In this document: positions 63,974-64,000 of the stretch, piece by piece | How positions within the stretch are numbered: position 1 is the stretch's first letter | Layout of the letters: every line of letters starts with the position of its first letter | NCBI GenBank assembly: GCA_963722665.1 | Contig: CAVRNW010000011.1 | Span: forward strand, 1 to 64,000 | Reading direction: 5' to 3' | Length of the DNA stretch: 64,000 nucleotides | Origin: Site-B1 sp963722665 | GTDB taxonomy: Bacteria; Bacteroidota; Bacteroidia; Flavobacteriales; Flavobacteriaceae | Translations under genes and position numbers: made by a program | The notes under the pieces: generated by a model | The model's database searches: none | What the model was told of the DNA's origin: nothing | What the model saw: only the letters and a program-made list of their open reading frames with translations

Positions 63974-64000
63974 TGGAAGTGTTCAAGTATCCAAATAAAA
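63973..64000 (+). CDS. hisD: Start of the next his gene, probably hisD (partial)
   Basis: An ATG at 63973 overlaps the hisG stop and opens MEVFKYPNK before the window ends. In Bacteroidota hisD usually follows hisG, so histidinol dehydrogenase is expected. The nine residues are too few to confirm it. Confidence 0.45.

Overview
The window is an AT-rich chromosomal segment from a member of the Bacteroidota, most likely class Flavobacteriia. The evidence is the gene order around tuf-secE-nusG-rplKAJL-rpoBC-DUF3467, many Bacteroidota-type genes (DUF2851, NamZ/DUF1343, TonB-receptor-like barrel plus a 1000-residue TPR protein), -7 boxes of the form TAnnTTTG with a -33 TTG, near absence of Shine-Dalgarno sequences except in front of rpsU, and dispersed short palindromes typical of flavobacterial intergenic DNA. 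This placement is inferred from sequence only.

Layout. 0-2 kb: prfC (one-base frameshift) and a small 4Fe-4S protein. 2-17.4 kb, almost all on the minus strand: tRNA-Thr(TGT)-Tyr-Gly-Thr(GGT), tuf, tRNA-Trp, secE, nusG, rplK, rplA, rplJ, rplL, rpoB, rpoC and a DUF3467 gene, preceded by rpsU, a XerC/D recombinase and hpf. 17.6-26.3 kb: metabolism and transport (acyl-CoA dehydrogenase, HhH protein, AGCS symporter, RCK potassium channel, PspC protein, DUF2851, SLC12-like transporter). 26.4-29.1 kb: a four-gene ECF-sigma module with a membrane anti-sigma-like protein, an LTxxQ-repeat periplasmic protein and an outer-membrane barrel. 30-42 kb: an accessory region with many frameshifted genes (cysteine synthase, a duplicated lipoprotein/FtsX pair, fatty-acid-hydroxylase family protein, DUF2059), two thioredoxin-fold paralogs and gene remnants. 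42-48 kb: nitroreductase, TonB-receptor-like barrel and TPR protein. 48-56 kb: ftsE followed by surface-polysaccharide genes (two GT2, one GT4, a phosphoethanolamine-transferase-like sulfatase-fold protein, two flippases). 56-64 kb: typA, kdsA, a B12-dependent ribonucleotide reductase, and the start of the his operon behind a histidine leader peptide and attenuator.

The main regulatory signals are the his attenuator (five His codons in a 14-residue leader, then a terminator), a strong Shine-Dalgarno before rpsU that fits the known bS21 autoregulation of Flavobacteriia, a -7 box beside the hpf terminator that would drive the tRNA-tuf cluster, and a 19-bp palindrome over the promoter of the cysteine synthase gene.

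The strangest property is that at least eight genes carry 11 frameshifts, all resolved by removing one base (none needs a missing base). In each case the span minus the extra bases is an exact multiple of three and gives a full-length family member. They cluster at 30-51 kb and are absent from the 2-30 kb block. This is either an insertion-type sequencing artefact or an unusual biological indel bias or tolerance. No CRISPR array, insertion sequence or prophage was seen.
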